This document shows positions 11,107-21,840 of a stretch of DNA of 64,000 bases, in pieces (positions within the stretch are counted from its first letter, which is position 1; each line of letters begins with the position of its first letter). Under the pieces are notes generated by a model, which worked only from the letters and a program-made list of their open reading frames with translations, searched no databases and was not told where the DNA came from. This DNA comes from Camellia lanceoleosa (taxonomy: Eukaryota; Streptophyta; Magnoliopsida; Ericales; Theaceae), in assembly GCA_025200525.1 (NCBI GenBank), contig CM045762.1, forward strand, positions 27,253,600 to 27,317,599, read 5' to 3'. Made by a program: the position numbers and the translations under genes.

Positions 11107-11960
11107 ATGAGTCGATTATTTAGAAGTAACTCATCGTCCATTCTAGGTCAACAACCTTACCTTCCATACCTAATCAAGGATTAGTCATTAATGAAGAAGA
11201 TGTTGAAATACAAAATGATCAATTTAATAGAGATTGGAATATACCAAAATTACAAATCAAAGAAATTTATAAAACAACATTTCTACAGAATGTTTTTAAA
11301 GTTGCATTACATGTTAAAACAATTGAACAAGTTTATGCTTTAGAAAAACCTCGAGAAACTTGTCAGTTATTTGATACTAAATTAATTAAAAGACACAAAG
11401 ATAATGGTTACAATTTTATTCACATTGGTCTAATTCAAGTTGGTCTTAATCCACTTACACCTGTTGGAAAAAATACTTCTGTTTTATTATGCTTAAGAGA
11501 TGCTCGTTTTCTTAATTATAATGATAGTTTAATGGGAATGATGGAAACTGGTCTTCATAAAGGTCCAGTACATTTTAATTGTTTTCCGATTTTACGCTTT
11601 AAGTGATCCAAATATTTTACATGCTTTAACATTAAATATTCAACTACATGGTTCATTCACTAATATGATGGCTAAGACACATAATATTGCTTTAATTTAT
11701 CGTGTTCACTATAAATGTATGCAAACTAATTTAAATGTTCATGCTCGCATAAATCACCTAAAGATAAAACTTTACTTATTCAAAGTAGTAGTCATAATGA
11801 ATCCCATATTAATATTCCTAAAATGATTGAATGGAAAGATATTGATTTATCCCGATGAATGGATTATCGTTAATGAAAATTACAAACATAATCAAGAACA
11901 ATCCTCGTAACAAGATATTAAAGATATCGCACAATTTAATGATGGTTCTGCTCATATTAA
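11107..11960 (+). pseudogene. Caulimovirid movement protein region (broken)
   Basis: An ATG at 11,107 opens a frame that stops after about 25 codons. The continuation in shifted frames to about 11,960 has the features of the caulimovirid movement protein family (30K-like). These include a segment about Leu-Arg-Asp-Ala with following Leu-rich strand, an alternating hydrophobic block near 11,620-11,730 and a Pro-Asp-Glu-Trp-type motif near 11,850. Such proteins modify plasmodesmata for cell-to-cell spread. At least three frameshifts are needed to connect the parts. Identification rests on motif order and position upstream of the coat domain. Confidence 0.65.
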
Positions 11961-12255
11961 ATTTAACCGTAGTCAATCCTCTAGACATAGTACATCTAGT
12001 GTCCCTAGCGAAATAGAAATCAAGATGAAATATTTACCACCCTCTATTTAGAAAAAATAGTCAACTTAATATCGGTCCAACCATAGGTCCTACAATCAAT
12101 CCAAAATTAAAAGGAATTGATAATTCCTCAACTTCTCAAATTAGTAAACCTGATTATTCTACACATACTCATTTCCTTGATGAAGAAGTTCATTCAACTA
12201 ACTCTCCGACTCAAACCGATATGGAAGAATTTACACCACCGTCAATCCACAATTA

Positions 12256-14104
12256 TTGACAATTAAAAAGAATTTACTCCCAATCTTGATAAATTACTTA
12301 TTGATTTTAAATCTAAAGCTAATCGCACCCAAATACCATGCTTATTATGCTAAATATACTTCTGCTCAAATGTCTCAAATCTCCCAAGAATGGTATAATT
12401 TTATGGTTCGATATGGTTTTGAATTACCCTTACTAGAATATGAAGAAAAATATTATAAAACACTTACTACAATTACTAAACATAAATGGAAAACTTCTGC
12501 TACCACTACAATTAGTTCTAGTCATCCTCCCTTAGAGAAAATTATTCTTAATCAACAAGGTTCTGAAATTCCTGCCTCTCCTTTTAAATTACCTGGCGAT
12601 GATAATGAACTCAAAAAAGTTATTGAACAAAATAATTATACTAACCAGTGTTTAAATACAATTGGTAAACAATTAGATAAAATAGAAACTAATTTAGAAT
12701 CTGTTCACACTTCATCATCTAAACAACCTTTAGATGCACCTTTACTTAACCTACCTAGTAAACGTTCTACCCGAACTAGCCTAGTTACAAATGATCAATC
12801 ATCTACGGTCCAAGCCATTGAAAAATTATTTACCAAATTAGCAAGATTCGATACTCCCTCACCTTCTAAAGATAAAGGTATTACTGTTCTAAATCAACAA
12901 TTTGATATTAACCCAAATTCTACTTCCTCTGATACTGACAATGAAATTAATAACTTAGCTCAACAATTCCAAGTTGCGAAAATACGTTATCCTAAAATTA
13001 ATCCTCAAACTACCAAGAATTGGTATACTAAGCCTACTCCTGTCGATTTACAATTTGAAGAAAATAATGTTAATAATTAATTTTCTGTCTCTGCTAAAAA
13101 ATTATACGAATGGAATATTGATGGTCTTAGTGAAGATCAACTCCTCCAAAAATTAAATCATTTATCTATGGTCTCGAACAGTTATCTCTCTAATTATCCC
13201 CAATATACTCAACCTGAAATTGTAAATTTAATTACTACTGGCTTTACTGGTCAGCTCAAATCTTGGTGGGAAAAATATTTAACTGACACCCAACGAGACT
13301 CTATCATCTATGCTAACCAAACTGATGATCAAGGATTACCTATATCTGATGAAAATTTAGGAAGGTGCCAACCTGATGGTATTAACCAATTAATTTATAC
13401 AATTATTAGACATTTTATTGGTACCCCAACTAATATATATTCTCGCATACATGACCAACTCAGTAATCTTACTTGTCCAACCTTAAGTGATTTTAGATGG
13501 TATAAAGATGTTTTTACCTCTAGAGTTATGTTGAGAGAAGACTGTACTAAATCATTCTGGAAAGAAAAATTTACCAATGGATTACCTAGTTTATTTGCTC
13601 ACAAAATTAGAGATGTTCTTAGTCAACTCATCGTGTTATTGAATATGATAATTTAACATATGGTGATATAATTAGCACTATTCAAAAAGAAGGCTTAAAA
13701 TGTGTATTGATTTAAAACTTAGTCAAAAGGCTACAAAAGATAAACATAAAGCTAAATATGAATTAGGAAATTTCTGTGAACAATATGGACTACCTCCTAT
13801 TGCACCCTCTCGTAGGAAATCACACAAACATTCAAAACATAAATCCAAATATTATCATAAATACAAGAAGCCTTATTCACCCTCCAAATCTAATGACAAA
13901 TTTTATACTAAACCCAAAAAGAAATATCATAAATCTAAATCACATCCGAGATCAAAATCTAATAAAGATATTACGTGTTATAACTCAGGACAAAAGGCCA
14001 CTATGCTAATAAATGCAAAGAGAAACAAAAGCTCAAAGACAGAGTCAATCAACTCCAAATTAATGATGAATCCAAAATTCAGTTATTTGAAATCTTCCAA
14101 TTAA
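12256..14104 (+). pseudogene. Caulimovirid coat protein region with damaged zinc knuckle
   Basis: Three open stretches (12,256-13,080, 13,168-13,656 and 13,700-14,104) in shifting frames. The first is a Ser/Thr/Asn-rich, low-complexity region. The second holds the coat core with a Trp-Trp-containing motif near 13,255-13,290. The third is Lys/His/Ser-rich, as in the basic RNA-binding tail of coat proteins, and runs into a CCHC-type knuckle near 13,976-14,020. In that knuckle the second Cys codon is Ser and a frameshift breaks the rest. Capsid assembly and nucleic-acid packaging would be the role; this copy cannot encode them intact. Confidence 0.65.
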
Positions 14105-14346
14105 ATCAATCTGATAATGGTTCCTCTTCTGAACTTCCATCTACATCCAATTCCCCATCTAATAGTGATAATTCTGATTCTGATAATCAAATTACCTTAG
14201 GATGTAATGATGTCTGTTGTAAACCTGTTAAACAAATTTCTGTTCTTACTAAACATAGTCAAGAAGAATCTGCTTTAATTGATTTAATTAGTAAATTAGA
14301 TGATCCTCAATTAAAACAACAATATATTGATAAGCTCAAAGGTCTA

Positions 14347-15060
14347 ATGCTTCAAACAGAAACTAAACCTAAGTTTAATAAACCCATCATTAGTTTATCT
14401 AAAACTTTAGAAAAATTTAAAAATAAAACTAAAGAAGTTACACTTCAAGACTTACAATTTGAAATCAATCAAATTAAACAAACAATAAGAGATCTTCAAA
14501 ATAAAGATAATAAATTAGAAAATGAAATTATTAATCTTAAACTTAAACAAAACTTAAATGATTTCCAACCTAATGCACAATCACCTCATGAATCTGAACA
14601 TAATTCTGATCATGATTCTGATCATACTGATCCAACTAAACTCATATTTGATAATCGATCTCAAGCTACTAACCTTGAAGATAAACGATTAAATTTACTT
14701 AATAAAATTTATATGCAAAAATGGTATTCAAGAATTAAAATCATTGTTGAAGATTTTGAATTAGAATTAGTTGCATTAATCGATACTGGTGCTGATTTAA
14801 ATTGCATTCAAGAAGGATTACTTCCTACTAAATATTATCACAAATGTCAAGAGAAATTAACTCGCTAATGGTAGTAAAATGCATATTCGATATAAATTAC
14901 CTAAAGTACATGTTTGTCAAAATAATGTTTGCTTTAAAACTACATTTGTTTTAGTCAAAAATATGACCGATCGGATTATTTTAGGTACACCATTTATATC
15001 TTTATTATATCCATTTACTACTTCTATCAAGGAATTACTACTCATGTTTTAGGACATCCT
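14347..15060 (+). pseudogene. Caulimovirid aspartic protease region
   Basis: The open frame 14,347-14,868 begins with a charged, probably coiled-coil linker (residues about 15-80, Lys/Glu/Asn/Leu-rich) and an acidic His/Asp/Ser stretch. It then reaches the protease domain with an intact Asp-Thr-Gly active site at 14,782-14,790, followed by the Cys-Ile-Gln-Glu-Gly segment usual in caulimovirids. The domain continues after a frameshift near 14,868 to about 15,060. The protease would cleave the polyprotein. Confidence 0.75.
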
Positions 15061-15389
15061 CGTTACATTTACATTCTTATTTCCACGAACAATTAGAGTT
15101 AAATCAATTACAAGATTGTTCTATTACCCACACTATTAAACGACTAACTCGCATATTAATTTTCTTAAAGAAGAAATTAATTACAAACTAATAGATCAAC
15201 AGTTAATCGATCCCGCCCTCATCTCTCAAATTAATGATTTCAAATTAAAACTTGAATCAACTGCTTGTTCAACTTTACCATCGTGATTCTCGCATAGGAA
15301 AAAGCATGTAGTTACTTTTACCATATATTAAAGGTTTTAATGAACGACAAATACCTACTAAATCCCGCCTATTCAAATGAATCATGAAT

Positions 15390-16134
15390 TGTTAGAAATG
15401 TGTAAAAAGGAAATTAATGAATTGTTAAAAATAGAATTATTAGTCCCAAAGAAATCACCATGGTCTTGTCCTCGCTTTTTATGTTAATAAAATGTCAATT
15501 AGAACGAGGTGTTCTCGCCTAGTTATTAATTATAAACCATTAAATGTCGTTTTGAATGGATTAGATATCCTATTCCTAATAAAAAGACCTAATTAAAAGA
15601 CTTAATCAAGTTATTTTTAGTAAATTTGATTTAAAAGTGGTTTCGCAAATTCAAATTCATCCTAAAGATCGATATAAAACTGCTTTTAATACACCTTTTG
15701 GCCAATATGAATGGAATGTCATGCCATTTGGACTAAAAAATGCTCCTAGTGAATTTCAAAATATAATGAATGATATCTTTAACCCATTTAGTCATTTTTC
15801 TATTGTTTACATTGATGACATATTAATCTTTTCTAAATCAATTAGTGAACATTGGAAACATTTAATTGCATTCTTTTATACTATTAAAAGTCATGGTCTA
15901 GTCATATCCGCTCCTAAGATTAAATTATTTCGCACTAAAGTTAGGTTTTTAGGTTATGATATTCATCATAATACTATTCTCCCAATTAGTCGCCTATTGA
16001 GTTTATGTCTAAATTTCTCGATGAAATTCTTGATAAAACTCAATTACAAAGGTTTTAGGTTCCTCAATTACATTGCTCAATTTTATAAAGACCTTAGGCA
16101 AATCACAACCATTGTTCGATCGGTTAAAGGATAA
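15390..16134 (+). pseudogene. Caulimovirid reverse transcriptase region
   Basis: The RT fingers begin in broken frames from about 15,390. The longest open part is 15,637-16,134. It contains the MPFGLKNAP motif and an intact YIDD catalytic motif at 15,808-15,819, followed by the thumb with an FLGY motif near 15,945. The domain copies pregenomic RNA into DNA. A frameshift near 16,000-16,070 separates it from RNase H. The similarity is clearly to caulimovirid rather than to Ty3/gypsy RT, consistent with the absence of integrase. Confidence 0.85.
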
Positions 16135-16632
16135 TCCTCCTCCTTGGTCTTCTACTCATACTGCTGTTGTTCAACAAGTTAAACAATATGTCAAGTCTCT
16201 TCCTTGTCTTCGTATTCCTACTGAGAACTCATTCAAAATTATTCAAACTGATGCTTCTGATATTGGTTATGGTGGCATTCTCCTTCGTAAAGTCACTCCC
16301 AATCATCCGAACAAATTGTTCGCTTTCATTCCGTGTCCGAATAAAGCACAATTAAATTATAGTACTATTAAAAAAGAAATTTTATCTACTGTTTTATGTA
16401 TTCAAAAATTTCAAGATGATATTTTAAATCAAAAATTTTTACTTCGTGTCGATTGCAAATCTGCTAAATATGTTTTGGAAAAAGATGTTCAAAATCTTGC
16501 TAGTAAACAGATTTTTTGCGCTGGCAATCTATTTTAAGTATTTTTGATTTTGATATTACCTATATACCTGGGTGTCAAAATTCCCTACCTGATTTTCTTA
16601 CCCGAGAATTTTTACAGGGGGGTAAGGGATGA
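16073..16632 (+). pseudogene. Caulimovirid RNase H region, ends in an ATGA overlap
   Basis: The open frame 16,073-16,537 carries the RNase H core: TDAS (first catalytic Asp), KKEILSTV (Glu) and VDCKSAK (second Asp). A frame change near 16,530 leads into the end of the polyprotein, which stops at TGA 16,630-16,632. That stop overlaps the ATG of the next ORF (16,629-16,631) in an ATGA arrangement that suits termination-reinitiation. Confidence 0.75.
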
Positions 16633-16904
16633 GTGCTACTCCACATATTTCCTATGTTAAAACCCAAATTATCCATTCCCAAACCCTGATCAAACAAGTT
16701 AACCGTCGGATTAACCGTCTTAAGTCAGCTAGGCCAACTACTAAAAGAGCCCAATACATCAATCACCAACAGTTACAAGCTCGCCGTGTTTTACGACATA
16801 ATTATTACAATGATTTACATTATTACCAGAATTACTTAGATCTTCTTTCCGTTGCTAATCTTTGTTTCCTATTCAATGATGTCTCGCCCAAGGCCTCCTT
16901 CTAA
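16629..16904 (+). CDS. Caulimovirid downstream ORF of unknown function (91 codons)
   Basis: A small basic protein starting at the ATGA overlap with the polyprotein stop. It is rich in Arg, Gln, Tyr and His, with heptad-like spacing (residues 10-60) suggesting a helix or coiled coil. It is intact in this copy, unlike its neighbours. No motif known to me. It overlaps the next ORF by about 27 bases in another frame, the compact layout expected for a virus. Position after RT-RNase H resembles the extra ORF described for florendoviruses. Confidence 0.55.
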   Translation: MSATPHISYVKTQIIHSQTLIKQVNRRINRLKSARPTTKRAQYINHQQLQARRVLRHNYYNDLHYYQNYLDLLSVANLCFLFNDVSPKASF

Positions 16905-17804
16905 GGCTTTGGTCCCTCCTCCAAAGAAACCTAATCAACTCATAGTTCCTCCTCCTCCGGAGTCAATTAAACCATCCTCTTCCATTGACATAATTAATAG
17001 ATACCATACTCTTGGTACTATTCACCGCCCCGATTACTCATCCGCATTGGCTAATGATCCCTTTGCCTCTAGCCAATCGGGCCAGCACTCCACTTCCACT
17101 AATTAACCAAGTTCGACCCTCTCGAACCGAAAGTACACCAAATCACATGTTGCTAACTTGTTCTACAAAGAACCTAGTCACCCCGTAAGTCAAACCATTA
17201 ATGAAATTGCTCAATTCCATTTTGGCTCGATGTCATTTCATTTCTTCACCTCCAGAGAAAAATCTCTCTTATTACAAAGATATTCTGCTCAACCATCGCT
17301 CCATTTTGATCAAACCAATTCAGATCGTGTCTATGCTTACAAGATCCTATACCATTCACTTTACATTCACAACATTGTCTCTCTTGCGAATGGGGCAATC
17401 CTAATCGCTTCGAGATTTGCTCGGTCATTCTATTCAATATAATTATCATGATTATATTGATGCTTGGTTCAAATTGTTCTTGTACCAAAATGAGTCATTT
17501 AGTCACTCTGGTTCATCTCCTTTGATCAAAAATTCAAATCAATTACCCATTTGGTTTCTTCGATGGTGGACTCATTATGGCCCCATTTCGTATATTCTTC
17601 CCGCTTCACTCAATGAAACAATTGCCTATTTTGTCATTGCTTACCCATTTACTACTCATCAAAAACAATTTCCTATCTTGCTCAATTTTATATCCAAGTA
17701 CAAAATCCCATGGATATTCAAATGGCATTATGGGATTAATGACAACATCATTATTCGCCAACACTGCTAAATGGTGGGCTAAGTTCAATGTGCCTGATTA
17801 TTGA
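16878..17804 (+). pseudogene. Caulimovirid second downstream ORF, unknown function (broken)
   Basis: It starts at an ATG at 16,878 with a Pro/Lys-rich N-terminus. The frame stays open apart from one stop (17,104-17,106) to about 17,400. After frameshifts near 17,395 and 17,500 it continues in fragments (17,417-17,770 and 17,577-17,804) and ends in an aromatic/Trp-rich tail. The continuity of hydrophobic and aromatic residues across frames suggests a real ancestral protein of about 300 residues. I recognise no domain. Confidence 0.5.
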
Positions 17805-18878
17805 AATTGTTTATGAGGAATTTCCTCCCGATTCATGTGCTCCAACACCGCAATAGTCAAAGCCCAAAGCCCAAAGAGACCCCAATCAGAATCACCAAGG
17901 AAGTCACCTAGTCTTCCTCCACCAATCTTGGCAGCCCTCATCTAGTGGCTCCAAGCCCAAATCATCAAAGATCAAATCCAAGGAAAGTCCAAAGTCCCAA
18001 GGGTTCGGACCAACCCAAGTCAAAGTCCAAATCACAGCTCACCCAAGATTCAACCTCCTCGCCAAATTTCATTGTTCAACCCGATCCACCAAAGGATCAA
18101 TTGCTTCAAATGGCCCGCCTCCTAGTAGATCAAGCCCAAGCCCAATTAAAATGAACAATCTCCTGACCGCCCAACAGCCTAGTTCGTAAGATAGTTCGCA
18201 GCTTCGTATGATCCACCAATCAACTCGGTTATGATCGCCCCGAGTTTCATGATGCTCAGACCCATTTGCTTGAAATAATCAACATAGATTCTTTATAAAT
18301 ATAAAATTGACTTCAATCACTACTCTTTTGAGAAAAGTCAATTTATATTTATTCTCGATTCCTTTATTCACATGTCAATAGTTAATTTCAATCAATCGAA
18401 GTAACCGACAAATTTCGCCACCCTCAATGCCGCCAAATGCTTTCATCATTTAGCCAACTCACATGTCAATAGTTAATTTCAATCAATCAAATTAAAGTAA
18501 CCGACAATTACCTCAATGCCGCCAGCTGCTTTCATCATTTAGCCAACTCACATGCGGCATAGTTAATTTGGTTTTCTATATATTTGTAATCTATTGTAAT
18601 TGTTTGTGATTCCAATTTTCTTGAACCTTTTAGTTTGTAAAGAAAAGAGTGTTCTCACGAGTAAGGTTTACCTTGTTCTCGTTCTTCTATTCAGATCCTT
18701 GCATTACAACAATTGTAAGTGCAAGTTATTTTCTCAGAATGAATTAAAATTGTGTTTTAATTAAATATTTTGATTTGAATTATATTTTGTTTTGTGCATT
18801 CCAATTCTATGTTTAAATTGTTTCATCTTTGATTTCGTAATCCATGGTTCTTCATTCTTGTTGCTGCTTCCGCGGTCT
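17805..18878 (+). promoter_or_regulatory. Pararetrovirus noncoding region with probable pregenomic promoter
   Basis: There is no long frame except a short Ser/Pro/Gln-rich one at 17,945-18,154. A TATA box (TATATATT, 18,577-18,584) lies about 300 bases upstream of the primer-binding-site remnant, a plausible placement for pregenomic RNA synthesis. Upstream is a tandem duplication (18,366-18,560). Activity of this copy is unknown. Confidence 0.5.
18366..18560 (+). repeat. Tandem duplication upstream of the viral TATA box
   Basis: The block starting tcacatgtcaatagttaatt and ending atcatttagccaac occurs twice (about 18,368-18,460 and 18,461-18,546). The start of a third copy (tcacatgcggcatagttaat) follows. 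Enhancer-like duplications next to a promoter are common in DNA and pararetroviruses; the role here is inferred. Confidence 0.7.
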
Positions 18879-18886
18879 TGGTATCA
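18879..18886 (+). other. Partial tRNA-iMet primer-binding site at the virus-host junction
   Basis: TGGTATCA equals the first 8 bases of the usual TGGTATCAGAGC primer-binding site. Array sequence (atgttaatattcacattg) follows directly. The junction therefore falls at the position of the minus-strand discontinuity of caulimovirid DNA. Confidence 0.5.
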
Positions 18887-19885
18887 ATGTTAATATTCAC
18901 ATTGATAAGAGTATAAAATTAGCTCATGCCCATGGGCGCCAAAGTCCACCCATGTCTGGCTGGCTTCATTTGACAATGTGAATATTCACGTTAACATGTT
19001 AACATTCACATTGATAAGAGTGTAAAATTGGCCCATGACGGGCCAAAGCCCGGCTAAGCGGCCAAAGGCTTGGCGACCAGTGACAATGTGAATATTGATA
19101 TTGACATGTTATCATTCACATTGATAGGAGTGTAAATTAGCCGCGCCTTGCCGAACCCGCCCACGGCCCGTGGACGACCCGGGATGGGCCTGGCCCAGCC
19201 TGTTGACAATGTGAATATTCACATTGACATGTTAACATTCACATTGATAAGAGTGTAAAATTGGCCCGTGACCCGTGGGTAGCTCGAAGCCCGACCTCGG
19301 GCCGGGGCAGGCCCGGCCCGTTGGCAATGTGAATATTCACATTGACATGTTAACATTCACATTGATAGGAGTGTAAAATTGGCCCAAAAGAAGTTTGGCT
19401 CGACTGCCGTGGCAATGTGAATATTCACATTGACATGTTAACACTAACATTGATAGAAGTGTAAAATTTGTCCGCTGTCCGAAGCTCGCTCGCAGCTCGG
19501 AGTAGGCCCGAACCCAAACCCGGGCCGCCCATGGGACGCGAGTCAATTTTACACTCTTATCAATGTAAATGTTAACATGTCAATGTGAATATTCACATTG
19601 TCAACAGGCCGGGCCAGGCCCAACTCGGGCCGCTCACGGGCCGTGAGCGGGTCTCGGGCAACCACGGGGCACGGGTTAATGTTACACTCTTATCAATATG
19701 AATGTTAACATGTCAATGTGAATATTCACATTATCAACGGGCCGAGTCGGGCCTATTTTTTTGGCCTGTGGGCCGGCCCGGCCCGACTCGAATTTTTCCG
19801 GGCACCCACGAGGATCGACATGGGCCGGGCCCCTACACATTGACGATATGAACATTCACATTGACGGTGTGAACATTCACATTAG
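18886..19885. repeat. Palindromic tandem array, right arm with orientation switch
   Basis: This continues the array of 10,181-10,834. Units in the same orientation start near 18,889 (partial), 18,971, 19,080, 19,204, 19,324 and 19,410. After about 19,500 the units run as the reverse complement (19,545-19,600 and 19,685-19,740), followed by degenerate half-units at 19,845-19,885. The switch makes a large head-to-head inverted repeat with a GC-rich centre around 19,470-19,545. Confidence 0.85.
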
Positions 19886-20537
19886 GGGTATTTTGGTAAT
19901 TATGTCACCAATAGGACTTATTGAAATATGAGAAAATAATGTGAACTAAATGGAACATAAGTAGATGAAATGGGTATTTTGGTCTTCTTATCTCAAATTG
20001 GACCTAATAGAATAGTCAAAAAGAATATGGGTTGGATGGAATAATGCTCTTAGAAAATGGATTTATCAAAAAAGCTCCCTTTATGAATTTATATACATTA
20101 TAAAAAATTTTATCATTTTTACCTTTGCAGACTCCCTTACTCTCAATTAGAGGATGATCTTTTCTTTCTTTTTTTTTAATTCAAAAAGTGAATATAGAGT
20201 ATTTTATTATTCACTCAAACTCCAATCATAAATCTTAATTTTTGTCTCAAAATATTTCCCTCCAAAATATTTCGTTCGAAAAGTGAGTAATTATTTTATT
20301 AATAAGTATTTATTTTTCAAAATTGTTAAATGTATTTAATATTAAACTCATTTTAAAGGTATAATTTTAATATTTTTAATAATATCAATTTATAAAAATT
20401 AGATGCACTAAAAATTATTTGTATTTTATAACACAAAACTCAAAACACAAAAGAATATGATTGGTAGATAAAGTTGAAAGGAAAAAGTATTGAGAACAAA
20501 ATTGATATTTAAAAAGTGAATAGTGCACTCATATGAC
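19886..20537. other. AT-rich intergenic DNA
   Basis: No gene or recognisable element. Confidence 0.6.
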
Positions 20538-20730
20538 ATAATAGTTTGGGATTAAAATAGTCACAAAAAATAAAATAAGTTAAAAAGACAAAATATCACA
20601 TCAAAATCATAATCATTTTATTTTTTCTCTCATAAAAGTAAAAAAAAATTCATCCAAACGAGACTTTTAATCCAAGGCTAAATAGCCAAAAAATCAAAAA
20701 GTTAAAAAATCAACCCATATCTCAAACAAC
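20538..20730. mobile_element. MITE-like element, copy 1
   Basis: The left end is like gtttgggattaaaatag and the right end, reverse-complemented, like gtttgagatatgggttgat. The interior block aaaatatcacatcaaaatcataatcatttta...tctctcataaa recurs at about 20,940-21,000, so this is a repeated family. It is noncoding, and exact ends are uncertain. Confidence 0.4.
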
Positions 20731-20879
20731 TCCAGTGTTATAGAGATTATATTCTTATTATTATTCCTCCAAATATGGAGGATGAACCACTCACTCATCC
20801 TTTCAAATGAAAATACTTGTAAATGATGAGTCAGAAGAGCAAATCATCCAAATATAAAGATATGGAGGTATTTTGGGAG

Positions 20880-21053
20880 AAGTTTTTTTGATTTTTTGGG
20901 TTAAAATAGCATTCAAAGATAAAATAGGCTAAAATAATAAATCACACAAAATGTCATATCAAATTTATAATCATTTCACTTTTTCTCTCACAAACATCAT
21001 ATTCAATTATAAAAAATTTAACCCTCTTCCAAAATACAACTACTTTAGCCTAT
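20880..21053. mobile_element. MITE-like element, copy 2
   Basis: A diverged relative of 20,538-20,730, sharing gttaaaatag, aaaatgtcatatcaaatttataatcattt and tctctcacaaa blocks in the same order. It abuts the left end of the Harbinger element. Noncoding. Confidence 0.4.
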
Positions 21054-21539
21054 TAAGGTGGTGTTTGGGAAGCAAAATTGGGACTAAAATAGCCACGTTC
21101 GGACAAAATTGGCTTATTTAGCTACATGGAGACAAAAAAGCTTTCATGGGTTGGTTTGAAACCCTTATTGGGGTAAATTTACCAAAATACCCTTAAGAGT
21201 TCCCTCTGATTCTGAGGGACAACGCCTCATCACACACACAACCTTCCCAAATGACACACAACAAGCGTAATAGGCGAAATTGTATACCGATGGTGACCAT
21301 GACATCTAAGCAGCTTCGCAGAGGTGATCGGCACCGGATTATGCATCCGCAGCGGCGAAGAAAAACGAACCCTCTCAAACACAAACCGATCTGCAGGTAA
21401 TGCTTTATGGCTATTCTGATTTCGTTTCCCTTTTCGCGTCTGTGTGGCCCCTACTTCCGATTTGCTTAGGGTTGGGTTCATTACGAGTTGGGTTCATAAC
21501 CGATCTGTATGTTGACCGTGGTGCTTGAGTTGATTATGG

Positions 21540-21840
21540 TTACATTTCACATATTTGGGGCAGATAGATATACATATATATATCTGTTCTTATTTATATA
21601 TTTGTTTTTATATTAAAATCAGAATCTGTGGACAATCGGTTGATTGCGCTACATTTCACATTTGGGATGTATATATATATATATATCTGTTCTTATATTT
21701 TTTTCAAAAAATCTGTTCGGTTTGGGTTGAGTACGATTACATTTCACATATTTAGGGTTGATATATATCTATTCTTATATATAAATCTATTCAGTTTGAA
21801 GGTAGATATATGTATCTGTTCTTATATTTTCATGTAGATG
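21540..21840 (+). repeat. Imperfect tandem repeat, about 100 bp, three copies
   Basis: The pattern ttacatttcacatattt...atatatatctgttcttatat recurs at about 21,540, 21,648 and 21,739. It lies in the upstream part of the Harbinger element, after a likely splice donor at ctgcag|gtaatg near 21,395, and is probably intronic or leader sequence. Noncoding. Confidence 0.6.

Larger units (their letters stand above)
10835..18885 (+). mobile_element. Endogenous pararetrovirus (Caulimoviridae, florendovirus/petuvirus-like), decayed
   Basis: An 8-kb insertion with the gene order of a caulimovirid on the plus strand: movement protein, coat protein with zinc knuckle, aspartic protease, reverse transcriptase, RNase H, then further ORFs, then a noncoding region with a TATA box. 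There are no LTRs and no integrase, which separates it from retrotransposons. The right junction lies within a TGGTATCA stretch that matches the start of a tRNA-iMet primer-binding site. Additional ORFs after RNase H are known in florendoviruses; this placement is by organisation, not by alignment. Many frameshifts and stops break the polyprotein, so it is a fossil. It interrupts the palindromic array on both sides. Confidence 0.85.

Noticed and set aside
16629..17804. Downstream viral ORFs as host genes next to the virus
   Set aside because: They start in an ATGA overlap with the polyprotein stop, share its codon composition and lie before the viral promoter region.
10835..18885. LTR retrotransposon identity for the 8-kb insertion
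   Set aside because: No LTRs, no integrase, movement and coat domains precede protease-RT; a pararetrovirus fits better.
10181..19885. CRISPR-like array (palindromic repeats with variable spacers)
   Set aside because: Eukaryotic context, irregular spacing, spacers related to each other, no cas genes; it is a transposon-derived or satellite-like array.
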